From Mytilinidion resinicola (lineage: Eukaryota > Ascomycota > Dothideomycetes > Mytilinidiales > Mytilinidiaceae): a stretch of 64,000 nt of DNA. The stretch lies in the NCBI RefSeq assembly GCF_010093595.1, contig NW_022985448.1:587671-651670 (forward strand), in the 5' to 3' direction. Under the pieces are notes generated by a model. It ran no database searches. It was not told the origin of the DNA and worked only from the letters and a program-made list of their open reading frames with translations. Shown here piece after piece: positions 33,494-46,390 of the stretch. The translations under genes and the position numbers were made by a program. Numbering within the stretch: position 1 is the stretch's first letter; the number at the start of each line of letters is the position of its first letter.

Positions 33494-36400
33494 ATGGAGC
33501 ACATGGAGCACATACTCCCGGACAGCATAACGAAGCTTGAGCGATGTTTACCCAGACCACCCAAACAAGATGTTCCCATGACAGAGAACTTCACCGTCGA
33601 GCACTCTCAGATTCTCAAGGCTCCAGATCGCCCACCCTCTCCAGGAGGTTCCTCACTTATCAAGCGCCGTGATATGGAAAGTTCGCTATTCAGCCTCCCT
33701 TCCTCTCAGTTTCTCTCCCCGTCAAACTCCACAATACTACCACCTAAGCACGATGACCCCGCCTCACCTTCTGCGCCGACAAACCTTTCGAATTGGGCTC
33801 ACCTAAATTTAATCAAGACACAACGCAAGGACCTTTCCACCTCGCTCAAAGCAACCCAGGTTGCCCATTCCGAGGCTCGCGCATCCGTGGCTGCTTTGAG
33901 ACGGCTCGCGTTTCGCCTCGCCGTCAACATCTCGGTAAAAGAGAATAAAATTGCTACATCTGCACGAAGCTTAGCCGCAAGCAGGAAAACCGAATATGTG
34001 TTAGGCACAGGACTGAGAGGCGCGGAAAAGAGGGTTGGAGAGCTGGAGCAGGAGTGGAGGGAGGAGAGGGCACGGAATAGGGAGATATTGGAGAGTTTGG
34101 AGCGAGCGTCAGCGTTGACATTGCAATATACTGACCCCAGCCGCCGACCAGTATCTCCGCCTTCGTCACCACCCACCCGCATTGCCACTCTTTCACAATA
34201 TAATCGCGTCGGAGACAGCCCGCCCAGAACACCCACCCACTCTCCTAAAGCCTCTAAGTCCTCGGACTCGATTAACCCAAATGCAGCGCACCACCACCGC
34301 TATCATAGCACACCAGACACCATCGAAATCCGTACTTCTAATGACCGCCTCATCAAAGCGAAACGCGAGTCCGACCACGCGCTATTGGTGGCTCGCTCTC
34401 GCATAGAAGCACTCCAGGCTGATTGTTTTCGGAGCAAGGAGATTGCAAAGCAGCTAGAGCTGAATCGCGTTGAGCTCGAGGATGAGATCGCGGGCTACAA
34501 GGCGCGAGTGACGGCGCTAGAAAGCTCAAAAGCGGCCGTCAAGGCGACACTGAGAGCGACCGAGGCGAAGTTGGAAGATGCCTCCAGGTTAGAAAAAGAG
34601 CTTAGAGGCGAATTAGACGGAAAAACGCGGGAGATACAGATGCTGGAAACGAAGGGCCACAAGAGCGAGGCAAGCCTAAAGGCATTGAGCGAGTCGAACC
34701 GGTTATTGGAAGAGGAGGTTGAGAGCTGTAGGGAACAAATCGCGCAATTGGAGAGGGCAAGAGTTGAGATGGAGGAAGAGGTGGCCGAGCTTCAGAGGAG
34801 GATGGCTCGTGCAGAGCATGGGGAGGCCATGCTGGAGTCCAGACTGGCAGCTAGTGAGAGTGAAAAGGGCACGCTCCGAGCACAGCTTGACAAGAGTACT
34901 GCGAATGTAGGGACGTTGGAAAAGGCAGCCGCTTTCTTTGAAGAGCAGGTTCGCGACTACAACGAAAGGATCACGTCACTGGAAGGATCGGTCAGCTGGC
35001 TGGATGACGGGCTGAAAAATGCTCACAGCTTGAAGGGGCGCGTAGAGTCGGAACTGGCAGCTATGCGAGTGACCGTCACGGAGCAAGAATCTAGCATCGC
35101 GTCGATCAACGAGGCAAACGCTAGCCTACGAACGGACCTGAAGAGCACCCGGAACGCTAAGACGACTCTTGAGAGCGAACTGAATTTCATGCGAGAGAGG
35201 CTTCTGGCTGAGGCAGATGCCAGGGCCGAGTTACACGACGAAGTCCGCTCTTTGCAGTATTTGAAGGGTAACTTAGAAGATGACCTACGAGAAGCTCGGA
35301 CGCGTATTGAAGAGCTTGATCGACCAGAGGTCCTTGAGGAGCTTCAAGCTTTGAAGGCCTCTAAGATCTCTGTAGAAGAACGGCTTAAGTCTGTTCAAAA
35401 GACATCCCTAGACCTCCAGGAGGATCTTCGGTTAACCAAAGAGAAGCTTGCAACTATGGAGGCAGCTAACACAGATCTCGCTTCCAAGCTCAAGCAATCT
35501 GAGACAAAACGAGAGGATCTGGAATCTAAGCTAGTCCTCTCGGAAACTGCAAACTCATCTCTCAAGCACGAGATCCAACATATCACTCAGTCGAAAGCCG
35601 ACACTGAGGAACGTCTCCTTAGGCTCAAGTCTTCCCTCGAGTCAAAACTCCACGAGTCTGAATGTGTGCACATGTAAGCCACTGTCTGAGGTCCTTCAAT
35701 GCATTATCAAAAATCTGACTCCACTCCACGAACAGCTCTCTGCAACAGGAAGTACAGGATATCCGACAATCGAAAGCTGAAACCGAAGAACTCCTCAGCA
35801 AGGTCCTCGAATCGAAAGCATTTCTCGAGTCTAGACTCCGTGAATCCGAGACCTCGAACACCTCCCTCCAGCGTGAAGTCCAGTCTATACGCGAATCCGA
35901 GAGCGAGACAAGGGAACGCCTTTACAGTATACTCAAGTCACAGGTTTCTATTGAGAATAGGCTCCACCAATCAGAGGTTAGCAATACGGAGCTTGAGAAT
36001 GAGCTTCAGCACGTTCGCCGCTCTGCAGAGGAAACCGAGCAACAACTCCAAAACATTCTTAAATCTAAATCCTCCCTGGAGTCTAGATTCCTTAAAGCTG
36101 AATCCACCAACAACTCTCTTCAGCAGGAAGTGGAGCACATCCGCCGTTCAGCAGAGGATATTGAACGGAACCTGGATAATGCACTTGAGTCTAAAGCATC
36201 TCTTGAGATGAAACTCCGTGAATCTGAGACTAGCAATACTTCACTCCAACAAGAAATCCAACGGCTCCAGGCCGCCGTAAGGCAGACTGAAGAACAACTC
36301 TCCAGTGTAGACTCGTTTGCCAGTGCCAGGGGTGCCTCCACACAGACTGAAGAGTCAGATTCCAGGAACAGTGCATACTCGTTTGCCACTGTCAGGGGTG

Positions 36401-37974
36401 CCTCCACGCAGACCGAAGAACTAGATTCCAAAGGGAACAGTGCACACTCGTTTGCCACTGTCAGGGGTGCCTCCACGCAGACCGAAGAGTCAGACTCCAG
36501 GAATAGTGCACACTCGTTTGCCACTGCGAGGGGTACCTCTATAGGCTTAGCCGACCTCGAGCTCAACACTCTCCGAGCCACCAACGCTGCGCTCGAGTTT
36601 TCGGAGCGTCGTCTCTCGGCGCGCCTCTCTGTGGCCGAGAACGAGCTCGCTGCTGTGCGCCGTGCAAATCAAGAGCTTGAAGAGTTCCTAGATCAGGCCG
36701 AAAATGATATGCAAGTAGCTGAGGCATTCACAGTGGACTGCCAGAACCAGCTTGAAGACTTCGTAGATGAAGGCAACATGAAGCTAGCTGTAGCAGAACG
36801 CTCGCGCTTAAAGTACAAACGCCGTCTAGCGACTAAGGGAAAAGAACTCGACGTCTTGAAAGATGAGAACGAGACACTTTCCTTACAACTCGAACGGAAG
36901 AGCAACGAGATCGAGGAAGTTCGGCGTAAAGAAGAGAAGATGAGACAGGAGCTGGCCGACAAAGACCGCACCATCGAGGCCATGGAGCGCAATAAGGCTG
37001 AGTATAAGGCCAGCATGGACGCCATAGAGTTGGAGCTTCAGGAGTTGAAAGAGAGTAAAGAAACGTTCGAGAAGTTAGTCCACATTCTGCAGCAAAAGAC
37101 GAAGACGCTGGAAGTTCTGAATGAATGGCACGAGGTGCCTAGCGATGAGGAAGGCGATGCGTTTACCCTTGGTCCACTTGGCTTCGAATTCGGACTCGAT
37201 TCAAGGATGAAGAAATTGCAAGCGCAGGACCCTAACCCGGTCGACTACGGAAAGGAGGCTCCCGACGTGGAGAGACCGAGGCCGATGTCAAGCAATCGCC
37301 ACAGCGTGCGCAGTAAGCGTAGCTTAGAAAACGCGAACCAGAGATATGAGCCTGAGAGGCCGGCCAGCCAGCGTTCGAACGGTACAGCCGGATCAGTGCG
37401 CACGAACACGGAGGGCGATGCTGAGCTGGACGCGTGGGCAAAGGAGGTGGAGCGCGTGCGCATGCTGAGAGACGAGACAGCAATCCAGCTTAAGGGTATG
37501 AAGAAGCTCAAAGCGAACCTACGCAAATCTCTCAAGAAGAGCGAGGACGAGTTGGAACAGCTGGAAAGAACTAAGGCCAAAGCGAAGGCCAAGAAGGAGA
37601 AGATGGGCAGTCGACCATCGTCTGGCTATCCAGGCCTGCTTCGTAGCAAGAAGTCCTCGAGGTCTACTACTGGGACTGGCTCTTTCGATAAGGAGACTGG
37701 GCAGTGGTCGAGTGTGGCTCCTAGACCGAACACCTCGCGTGGCCATGAGGCAGCGTCGTTCTTCCGCCCAGGCACATCAGCCTCGAAGAGGACCTGGAGT
37801 GGAGGCTTGCATCGGACGAGCGCGGCCATGTCTTCGAGCACGGGGTCCGAGGGAGCAGCAGACCTCGATGGGGCTAAAGGAAGCGACGCGAAGAAGGAAA
37901 AGCATGGGTGGCGTGTCACGCTGAGGGGTGCATTTGGGTCTACGGGGAGGAAAAGGAGTCCCCTAGTTTCTTAG
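33494..37974 (+). CDS. Giant coiled-coil protein with 42-residue repeats
   Basis: Two exons, 33494-35673 and 35736-37974, joined in phase across a 62-nt intron to 1472 residues. The first 100 residues and the last 250 are Ser/Pro and basic low-complexity; the rest is almost continuous heptad-pattern coiled coil (Leu/Glu/Arg/Lys rich). From 35558 to about 36240 the coil is made of five tandem units, four of exactly 42 residues (six heptads), of the form SLQQEVQxIRxS...LESRLxESExSNT; the intron falls inside the array. At 36310-36540 a ~22-residue unit, SFATVRGASTQTEESDSRNS, repeats about 3.5 times. It resembles no named family I can identify; coiled coils match many cytoskeletal and septal-pore scaffolds by composition only. 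A cytoskeletal or scaffold role is inferred. No membrane segments are seen. Confidence 0.8.
35558..36295 (+). repeat. 126-bp (42-codon) tandem repeat array, coding
   Basis: Five diverged in-frame units, one shortened to 39 residues. Unit starts can be followed by SLKHEIQ, SLQQEVQ, SLQREVQ, ELENELQ and SLQQEVE. Forty-two residues equal six heptads, so copy-number change keeps the coil in register. Confidence 0.75.
36310..36540 (+). repeat. Coding minisatellite, ~66-69 bp unit
   Basis: About 3.5 near-identical copies encode SFATVRGASTQTEESDSRNS-type units. High identity between units points to recent expansion or homogenisation. Confidence 0.8.
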
Positions 37975-38460
37975 CATGCATTGAGCATGGTTGTGGGAGT
38001 AAGGTATGAGCCTTATCAAAACATTATTAGCGCTTGAATACAATACCTAGTTAAATGTCTATGCACTGTCTTGCCGACGTCTGTGGTGCCCCGACACGCT
38101 TCCAAGGATCAAGAACGAGGTGGAATTTAGCTGTTCTGCAGGACCTGTAAACTACGTGGGCCGCCTCAGACGTCGTGGCCTGGGATAGCCCGCCATGAAT
38201 CACATAAAGAAATGGCTCTAGACCTTCTCACTTACAGCCCACTTTCCGAGATTCCAATCTTGCTTAAGTCAATCCTAAACTGATCTACCACGCTCCGCAC
38301 TGTCTGCACGCGATGGTTGGCCATGTCCAGGGTGGCTCCACCTGTCTGGCCTGTGGCAACTCCCACTCAGGTGGAATCCTGGCCTGCAACAAGCTTGAAG
38401 TGCTCAAGAAACCTGGCGTCATTCTCGCGGTCATGAAGAAAGCCCAGAACACTCATGACA
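37975..38460. other. Intergenic, 3' of the coiled-coil gene
   Basis: No gene seen; probably the 3' UTR and start of the decayed copy region. Confidence 0.4.
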
Positions 38461-39180
38461 AATTCTTCGACCTCAGGCCGCCGGATTCGAGGCTGAAGGC
38501 ATCGAGTACGCTCGCACTCTGAAGAGAAAGTCCGATGAACACCATCAAGTAAGTCTAAGCATCTCTTGAGTCCAGACTCCTTAAATCCGAAACCTCGAAC
38601 ACCTACCTCCAAGCGTGGAGTCCAGTCCATACGGGATTCTGAAAGCGAGACGAGGAAACACCTTTACAGCATACTCAAGTCTCAGGTTTCCACTGAGAAC
38701 AGGCCCCATCAGTCAGAAGCCAGCAATACGGAACTTGAAAATGACCGCGAAAAACTCTTCGACTACAAGGTGACGGCTCTCGAATCTGAGGGCATTGAAT
38801 ATGCACGCGCTCTCAAGAGAAAGGCAGACGAACACGAGCTAGTAACACCTTACTTGAGAAACAGCTTCGCCATGTACGCCGCTCTGGAGGCGACCACTCT
38901 AAACCATTCTTGAATTTAAAGCCTTACTAGAGTCTGTATTCCTTAAGGCTGAATCCACCAATAGCTCTCTTTGGCACAAAGTTGAGCACATTCGACTTTC
39001 AGCAGAGGAAATTAAATAGAACCTTGATAATGCACTTAGATCTGCATCATCCCGTGAGATTTACCCTGGCAAGTCCAAGACCAACAACACTTCCTTCTGG
39101 CCGGAGATTTAACAACGAGATTAAATAACTCCGGGATGCTATTCGGCAGACTAAGGAACAACTCTCCCGTGCACACCTCG
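38461..39180 (+). pseudogene. Decayed copy of the coiled-coil repeat array
   Basis: 38565-38750 encodes GVQSIRDSESETRKHLYSIL and SQVSTENRPHQSEASNTELE, clear relatives of one unit of the upstream gene. 38930-39170 matches its next units at DNA level (gaatccaccaa, gttgagcacattcg, cagaggaaat, gataatgcactt) but has in-frame stops (AAATAG, ATTTAA). Two copies of another motif, EGIEYARALKRKADEH and EGIEYARTLKRKSDEH, lie at about 38490-38550 and 38785-38840. No complete frame remains. It is probably a partial tandem duplication, or leftover 3' sequence of a longer ancestral gene. Confidence 0.7.
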
Positions 39181-40026
39181 ACAGAAGTCTTTACACTTGA
39201 TTGCCACTGCTTGGGTGCCCCCGTAGGTTACAAGGATTTGGATAGGATGTAAAACTTTATATGCTAGGATTCCACCTAGATTTTAGAAGCTCTCGATCGA
39301 CCGGCTCCCTCTACCACCGCGTAGCGGAAGAGTTCTTAAATGATGCAAAATGTAGATTTGAAAGGGATAACAGAGCGCACCAAACAGTATCCTTGACGAT
39401 AGAGAGCATGACCGAAAGACGCTGTGGAACGTCTTACGCTACAACTGCTGCCTTTCCAGTTATGTCTTGTTCCTGAAGACGTGGAGCCTCAGGCACGTAT
39501 TCTATTGGGCCCCTGAAGGCATCGTTCGACCACGCTTGGGATCTGATGGTTATCAAGTGAAACTTCCATTTAGCCCGGGTTTTAAGAAGAGATTGAAGAG
39601 GATAAGGTCTGACGAACTCTGATTCTGGTTGAAGGGTCAGTACTAGCAAGGCTTCCAAGGTGGCCTAATTCGGTGGCTGAGGTTGCACAGCATTTGAAAC
39701 GGCGCGTTTTTAAGCCAGATATACGGCCATGCAAAAGCCGCTTTGATACCTCCTTCAACATAAGGCTCAATTATCCCGCAAGAAGTTGTTATAGTGGAGT
39801 GACGTCTCCTCTAACACCGAGCACGTGAGCAGTTTTCGATTCGATCGACGCTACCAAATCTCAACCTTGGAAATCTCCAATCTCCCGAGCGCTTCCGCCG
39901 GCAACCCTCATCATTCACACCTCTGCTACACCCTTCACGCAGCACCTAGACAGCGCAGAAAGGCAGCCTCTACCCCGACAAACACATATCCAGCGCGTCG
40001 CGGGGCACCACCCGCACAGCTGTACC
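39181..40026. other. Intergenic, holds a probable third copy of the dispersed repeat
   Basis: About 39205-39290 shares CTGCTTGGG, CCC and GGATAGGATGTAAA with 3640-3730. No gene is supported. The end of the stretch is the Kei1 promoter and leader. Confidence 0.35.
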
Positions 40027-41050
40027 ATGGCGCCTCTCCACCTCTTCGACATCCCTTGTCCTAGGGTAAGCAAAGTGCTCCCTGTCCTCTCATCTACAAG
40101 CAGACCACCTAACAAACCTCCAGACCTTCCTTCGCGCAATGTCTCTCCGCACCGGCGCCGAAATCATCGCCTTCCTCCAGCTCATCAACAAAGTCAGCGG
40201 CCTATATGGCATCCTCGCGCTGCTAACAGGCGCGCCGCTCTCACCCCTCCAATTCTCGATGTATCTCTATTCGCTGCTCGCCCTCATCGCGACTACCTAC
40301 CTATACCCGCACATCCGCCGCGGCTCGCCGCTACAGTGTCTCGCTCTCGCACACCTCTACGCCTTCGACAGCGTAATCAACGCCCTCTACACCGCCGCGT
40401 TTGGCGTCGCCTGGTTCTACGTCCTCGCCGCGCACCCGGACGAGGAAGCCACGACACCCGGCGCTCCCGGCATCAATGCCACCGCTGGATTTACCAACCC
40501 GAAGTACAACGTCACTTCCGTGGAGGTGCTCGCGGAGCCGGCGGGCGGGCTCGCCAGCGGGCAGGATGCCATCGCCGTCGGGAAAGCTGGGAATGCTGGC
40601 CTTGGGAAAGCCGTGTTCCAGAGCGGAAGCATCATGAGTATCGCGCTCATCTGCTTCTTCTGGGCGTTGCGAACGTACTTCGTCTTCGTGATGCTGGCAT
40701 TTGCCCGACAAGTGCTCAGGCAGCATGTTGCGACTACATCTTCGGCGGCTTGGAGCTCAGGCGAGAATACAACTAATAATATGGCTGAGAACCCGTTTGC
40801 AGAAGGACGTGAGGAGGGCTCTGGGTGGCAGGGTAAGCTCGGCCGAGGGATGTTGGGACTTGCGCCCCGGTATTGGCTCGGTGCGGACGAGGATGGGGAG
40901 TGGATGCGAGGACTGGGCGGGAAGTTCAAGAAGAGCCTTCAAGAGCCTGTGGGCGTGATGGAAAGGGAGAGGCGGCGGAGAAGTGGGACGGGACCGCCAG
41001 CGGCGCCGAGGGAACTCCAAAGGCTAGCTGATCTGCCCGAGTCGCGGTAG
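40027..41050 (+). CDS. KEI1: Inositol phosphorylceramide synthase regulatory subunit Kei1
   Basis: Exons 40027-40065 and 40124-41050 join in phase to 321 residues. The N terminus reads LFDIPCPR (exon 1), then TFLRAMSLRTGAEIIAFLQL, INKVSGLYGILALLTG, SPLQFSMYLYS and RRGSPLQCLALAHLYAFDS: the typical Kei1 core with four hydrophobic segments (the fourth near IMSIALICFFWALRTYFVFV). Kei1 is a Golgi membrane protein that, with the catalytic subunit Aur1, makes IPC from phytoceramide and phosphatidylinositol. The loop at about residues 120-175 is low complexity, and the cytosolic tail is longer than in yeast, with a basic ERERRRR stretch. Family assignment is strong. Confidence 0.9.
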
Positions 41051-42430
41051 TATAGCTGCATGGTAGTAAACTCCATGTCGCGGTCAACTGAACAAGAAAA
41101 TGATGGGAAACGAGAGCCCACTACGAGAAAAAGTTGGAAAGCGTTTTGGAGGAGATTGGAGGCTACATTTCAATCGAGTATTACGGACATGGAGGATGAC
41201 TTGCATGGAAGTGGTAATGACTTAATTGGAAGACCCTGCGCAGGAGCGGCGCAAATGTACTCTATGGAGTCCTGTTGGTTCGTAGGCACTATTCATAGCA
41301 CTCGTTTGACACTTTCACTCCACGTATTCTTGAAAATCCCTAGCAGAAACATGAGTGTCCTCTTAGCGAGGCTCTTTGGATTTTATCATGCAAATCTCGG
41401 TCGTCTACAACGCTCCGCTCAAGCTCCACAATCTTTCCCCCAACACAGTACAAATGTGGTGTGTTCTCTGGGGGAATATGTCGGTTGCTCGTGGAAGTTC
41501 ACTAGTGACAGATGGAGACTATACACGAACACTCGCCCGAAATTCCTGTCCGATATCTCACATCATGAAGGTAAAACTATCTGTAAATGTATGTAGCTTC
41601 ACATAATCATAGCATATGGCATCAACCTCGGTAGCTGCGATAGTACAAGGCAGTCGCTCTAATGTGTATATACTGGCTCACTACGAACGAGAACTCTGGA
41701 ATTTGATCGACCATTCAATCATGCGCTCACCTGATTTACAGTGATGAGTATTTTAGACTTTGTCTGTATGTTTGACGATGAACTGAAGCGCTCCGAACAG
41801 TAGCAAGCAAGTTACAGGAGATAGTAGATGTTTTCTAAACAGGGAGGACTTTAGGGTGATCACAGATGAGAGGCTGAACAGGTCTCGCTGGCACTCTCGT
41901 GCTTTCGTAGAAGACAGAGTCAGCAGCCCTGGATCTTGGTAAAGATCTGGTGTTATCGAAGCTTTCAACGGGCCCGCTTTACTCTAACGAGCTCTGGACT
42001 ATCGCTCACCTTAGCGTCAGTTGATGGCATCCAGCAGCTGAGCAAAAGCAAATCTCATCGTGGAGTGCCGATAAGGACTGAAAGGTCTCAAAGTTGACTT
42101 GTTTTGGAGTGAGATGGGCTGTCGCCGAGCATGAAATGTCAAAGAATCGCGAGAATATTGAGGAAACAGCGGTAGTTCACGGATAATCCGGATACTAGTT
42201 TGTGGTGTGGTGAAGTTTGACTAAGCTACGTCACTCCTCTCCTGCGGATCCACGGCATAGGTAGCAACAGCAAGTTCTTCGCGCCTCGCACTCTACACCC
42301 GGCATTCCCTCAAATATCGTTATACTGCCTCCCATGATATAGCAGCGCCCGCCCGAGCTCGCGTCTCTCCAATTGCTACGAACCTCCTCCTCGTAAACCA
42401 GCGGGCGCGTCGGCGCTTCCTCAGCTCGCG
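41051..42430. other. Intergenic, no gene seen
   Basis: Open frames after the Kei1 stop lack domain content. The final 200 bp should contain the promoter of the NADH dehydrogenase gene. Confidence 0.45.
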
Positions 42431-44615
42431 ATGCTGCTGCGGCAGTCAGTTCGCGTGTCCACTCGCTCTCCAGCACTATCAGCATTCAGGAACAATAGGA
42501 ACATAAGAAGTGCAGGCTCTTTCTTGTCTGTGCGCCTATCCTGTAGCAATGGAGGACCCCAAGAGATTCCGAAGCGCCCTCTCCCCACAACCTCAACCAA
42601 GCTTCGCAGCGCCCTGAACTGGAAGCTAGGGCCCACATTGTTCTCCCGAACCGTGACCACAAAACCTCTACCACAGCCCAGATCGCGATTCCTACGCCTT
42701 ATCTACCGGACTGCCGCAGCTTTCGGATTCTTCGTGGCGATCAGTGGTGGATTGGTTGTGGCCTTCTTCATCTACGACGCCACCACATATAAGGAAGACC
42801 CAGGGGCAGAAGACATTCCCGTCTCGGAGTATGCCCTCCATCCAAGAAGAGGGGGGCCCAAGAACCTCCCTATTGCTGAGCATTTCGTGGATGACGACGA
42901 CTGCCCGGAGATGATAGGCCAGAAACACAAGCCAAAGTTGGTTATACTCGGGACTGGCTGGGGAAGTGTGGCGCTTTTAAAGACGCTGAACCCCAACGAC
43001 TACCATGTTGTTGTAGTTTCGCCATCAAATCACTTCCTCTTTACGCCTATGTTGCCATCTGCTACAGTGGGCACATTAGAACTTCGGTCTCTAGTAGAGC
43101 CAATCAGGAGGATAGTGCGCAAAGTCCACGGCCACTTCTTGAAAGCAATGGCCGAAGATGTGGACATCTCTGCAAAGTTGGTTGAAGTTTCTGCTATTGC
43201 CGCGGACGGAACGAAGCAACATTTCTATCTACCCTACGACAAACTCATCATTGGAGTTGGTAAGCGCATGACTTCACTCGTTGGAAGCTCTTTTACTGAT
43301 AGTGGCAGGCTCCGTTACCAACCCGCACGGTGTAAAAGGCCTTGAACACTGCCACTTTCTCAAAGACATCAGCGATGCCCGGCTTATACGAAACGCCGTA
43401 GTCCGTAACCTTGAGAGCGCGTGTCTTCCCACAACTTCTGACGAAGAACGACGACGTTTGCTGTCATTTGTAGTATGTGGTGGAGGGCCGACGGGTGTAG
43501 AGTTCGCCGCGGAACTCTTTGACATGCTGAACGAGGACTTGTCGCGTTACTTCCCCAAGATTCTTCGCAACGAAATATCAGTGCACGTAATCCAAAGCCG
43601 AGGCCATATTCTCAACACTTACGATGAAGCTCTATCCGAATACGCCGAAAAGCATTTCGCTCACGATGAAGTCGATATTCTTACTAATGCGCGCGTCAAA
43701 GAGGTACAAGAAAAGAAGATTCTGTTCTCGCAAAAGGACGAGGAAGGCAAGGTCGTCACGAAGGAAATACCGATGGGATTCTGCCTTTGGTCAACTGGAG
43801 TGTCCCAAACCGACTTCTGCCAACGCCTGGCCGCGCAGTTGGAAGGTCAAAACAACAAGCATGCCCTTGAGACCGATACCCATCTCCGTCTAGCCGGGAC
43901 GCCCCTTGGCGACGTCTATGCCATTGGTGATTGCAGCACCGTGCAGAACAATATTTCCGACCACATCGTGACGTTCCTACGCACGTTGGCCTGGGAGAAA
44001 GGCAAGGATCCCGAAGCCATGCACCTTACATACAACGACTGGCGCGGTGTGGCTAAGCGCGTTAAGTCACGATTCCCACAAGCTGCAGACCATCTACGAC
44101 GTCTCGACAGACTCTTCGCATCGTACGACAAAGACCAGAGCGGTACGCTTGATTTCGGCGAGCTCCGCGAACTTCTCATGCAAATTGATTCCAAGCTCAC
44201 GTCTCTCCCTGCAACGGCTCAACGCGCCCACCAGCAGGGTCAGTATCTTGGCAAGAAGTTTAGCAAACTAGCGCAAGCTGCGCCAGGCATGAAGCTGAAT
44301 GAAATGAATTATGGCGACTTGGACGATGCAGTTTACAAGGCCTTTGAGTACAAGCACCTCGGTAGCTTGGCATATGTTGGAAATGCTGCCGTTTTCGATA
44401 CCGGTTTCAAAGGATTCAACTTCGGCGGTGGGCTTATTGCCGTGTACCTATGGCGAAGTGTGTACTTTGCGCAGAGCGTTAGTTTCAGGACGAGGATATT
44501 GTTGGCAATGGACTGGACGAAGCGGGCGCTTTTTGGTAGAGGTAAGTGTCAAACCAGTCCTCATGATACTTGTGTTCACGACGCTAACGAGCATTAAGAT
44601 TTGATGAACTTCTGA
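42431..44615 (+). CDS. External alternative NAD(P)H dehydrogenase with EF-hand (NDE1 type)
   Basis: Exons 42431-43259, 43309-44541 and 44599-44615 join in phase to 692 residues; the last exon adds only the ending DLMNF. A basic mitochondrial presequence is followed by one membrane segment (about 94-116). The FAD-binding motif GTGWGS is at 174-179 and the nucleotide-binding GGGPTGVEFAAE at 334-345. A canonical EF-hand loop DKDQSGTLDFGE lies at 550-561, inside the C-terminal part, followed by the membrane-binding GFNFGGGLIAVYLWRSVYF. This is the fungal and plant Ca2+-regulated type that faces the intermembrane space, oxidises cytosolic NAD(P)H and reduces ubiquinone without pumping protons. In Neurospora the EF-hand member (NDE1) uses NADPH in a Ca2+-dependent way, so the same is likely here. 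Confidence 0.92.
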
Positions 44616-45523
44616 GCGTTTTGACTAGAGGCCCATTGGCTTGTCACTGCGTTTCTTTTGTTTAGGCTGTTTGCTTCAGAGCGCAGCAGTGCTGCTGACG
44701 AGTTTCGTCTGGATGTACATATGTTTTCGTACCAGAGAAACATTTGATTCCATCCTCGTACCCTCCTAATGACTGTCATGCCTAGTTCAACCAAAATCTG
44801 GATATAGATCCCAACTCTCACGACGTTCGTGAGATATCCTAACTACCCTTAGACTAATTTCCATAGCCTAGCATCTCACCGAAATCTTAGGTATATCTGT
44901 TATTAGTCCCCCTGTAAGCTTTTGAAATTCCGAACAAGACGTAAATGTGACTAGAAACTTAGACGAGATGTAACATCGTTGGGAGCCCAGAAGAACAGGG
45001 TTTGGACTGCGGTCATCATTGAATGATTTCTTTGAGATACCAGAGCGCCATACGCATAAAATTAGTGAGCGGTGGAGTAGATAAATAAGTTGCTGTCACA
45101 GATTTGCGGTCTTTGAACTGTAGCCTCTGCGTGAGCTGATTGTTGAGTCTATATCATACGATGATTTTTCAGGTCTTGAAGACTATGAACTTCTTGTTTC
45201 ACCTCTGGATATGTTTGATCGCTCATAGTTTGATCGCTCATACGAAGTATAATTACTTCCACTACGGTCGCTGCTGAGCCGGTGGCCCCTGCACCTATTT
45301 TGAGACGGCGACGGCATCAGCCGCGAAGCTTCCAGCACCTCCGAATCAATTCACGTCCCCATTGCGCCCCTCCGCGCTAGCCCCTCCTTCACAATTACAT
45401 CATTTGCACAAATCTGTGTGCTTGCTTCTCGACCTCACGACATCACCTTCTTCCCCTCCCACTACCTCATTTAGCAGTCCACCGCGACACTCACATTGAC
45501 AGTCACACCACCCGACCAAAACC
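44616..45523. other. Intergenic, no gene seen
   Basis: No coding signal. About 44895-44960 has weak resemblance to the dispersed repeat. Confidence 0.4.
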
Positions 45524-46390
45524 ATGGATCGAGCACTTCGAGGGTCTTGCGCCTGTGGTCGGTGGCGATACGTCGTCGAGATACCCGCACAATCCGTCCA
45601 GCTTGCGGAGCTGAGATACGACAACAGTAGCGCTTCCCGTAAGTTCCAACTTTGCCGGCAAAAAAACTCCCGGTCTATGACCATGCCCATTATCATGCAC
45701 ACTCAACTTCCCGTATCATATCTCAGTGCTCCTGCCAGCTCTGTAGACTTGTTGTAGGACCAATTGGTTAACATACAACTGTCAGGCTACCATCAAGCTA
45801 GCCCACTCACCATCTGGCTCCGAGTTCCACTCGCGTGGTTTCATAGTGCTACTTACGCGCAATTCCCCGACGAGACTCACACTAGCATCCAGCGCACCTT
45901 CACATCGCCCTTCCCCAGCGCACACTCTCGCCGCCAGTTCTGCGGTTACTGTGGCACACAGCTGACAAGCTGGCACGAGCGCACCCGTGAGGACGCTGAG
46001 CATATCCTGCTTACGGTGGGTAGTCTGCTAGACGAGGACCAGGAACTGCTGGGTGAGCTGGGATATCTACCAGGAGACAGCAGTGACGAGGAGCCGGCCA
46101 TTGTGAGAGGTGGACAGGGGCAGGGCGAGAGGGCGGTGGCTCAAGCAGAGCGGGCGAGGGGCACGCCCTGGTTTGAGGAGCTAGTGGAGGACACGAGGCT
46201 GGGGAAGTTCAAGAAGCAGAAAGGCGGGCATGTGTCCAGGGATGGGAGCGTGAGGGTGGAGTGGGAGGTTGTGGAGTGGACGGAAGGCGACGACGCCGAC
46301 GATGAGGCCGGCGAGACAACGGGTCCAGCAAAACGAAAGATTGGCGAAGTCCAGGTTGAGGAGGGCGATACTGAGATGCGGACGGTTTGA
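45524..46390 (+). CDS. GFA/CENP-V (DUF636)-like protein lacking the central zinc ligands
   Basis: Exons 45524-45638 and 45786-46390 (147-nt intron) join in phase to 239 residues. The N terminus has GSCACGRWRY (Cys9, Cys11) and the middle FCGYCGT (Cys91, Cys94), the outer zinc ligands of the glutathione-dependent formaldehyde-activating fold. Where the family normally has CHCxxC, this protein reads RYDNSSASRYHQASPLTIW, so those cysteines are gone and the usual two-zinc centre cannot form. The C-terminal 100 residues are acidic and disordered (ending EEGDTEMRTV). It may be a non-catalytic fungal subgroup with a structural zinc. The splice junction lies within the cysteine-poor segment, but the spliced text matches the family well on both sides. 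Confidence 0.75.
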
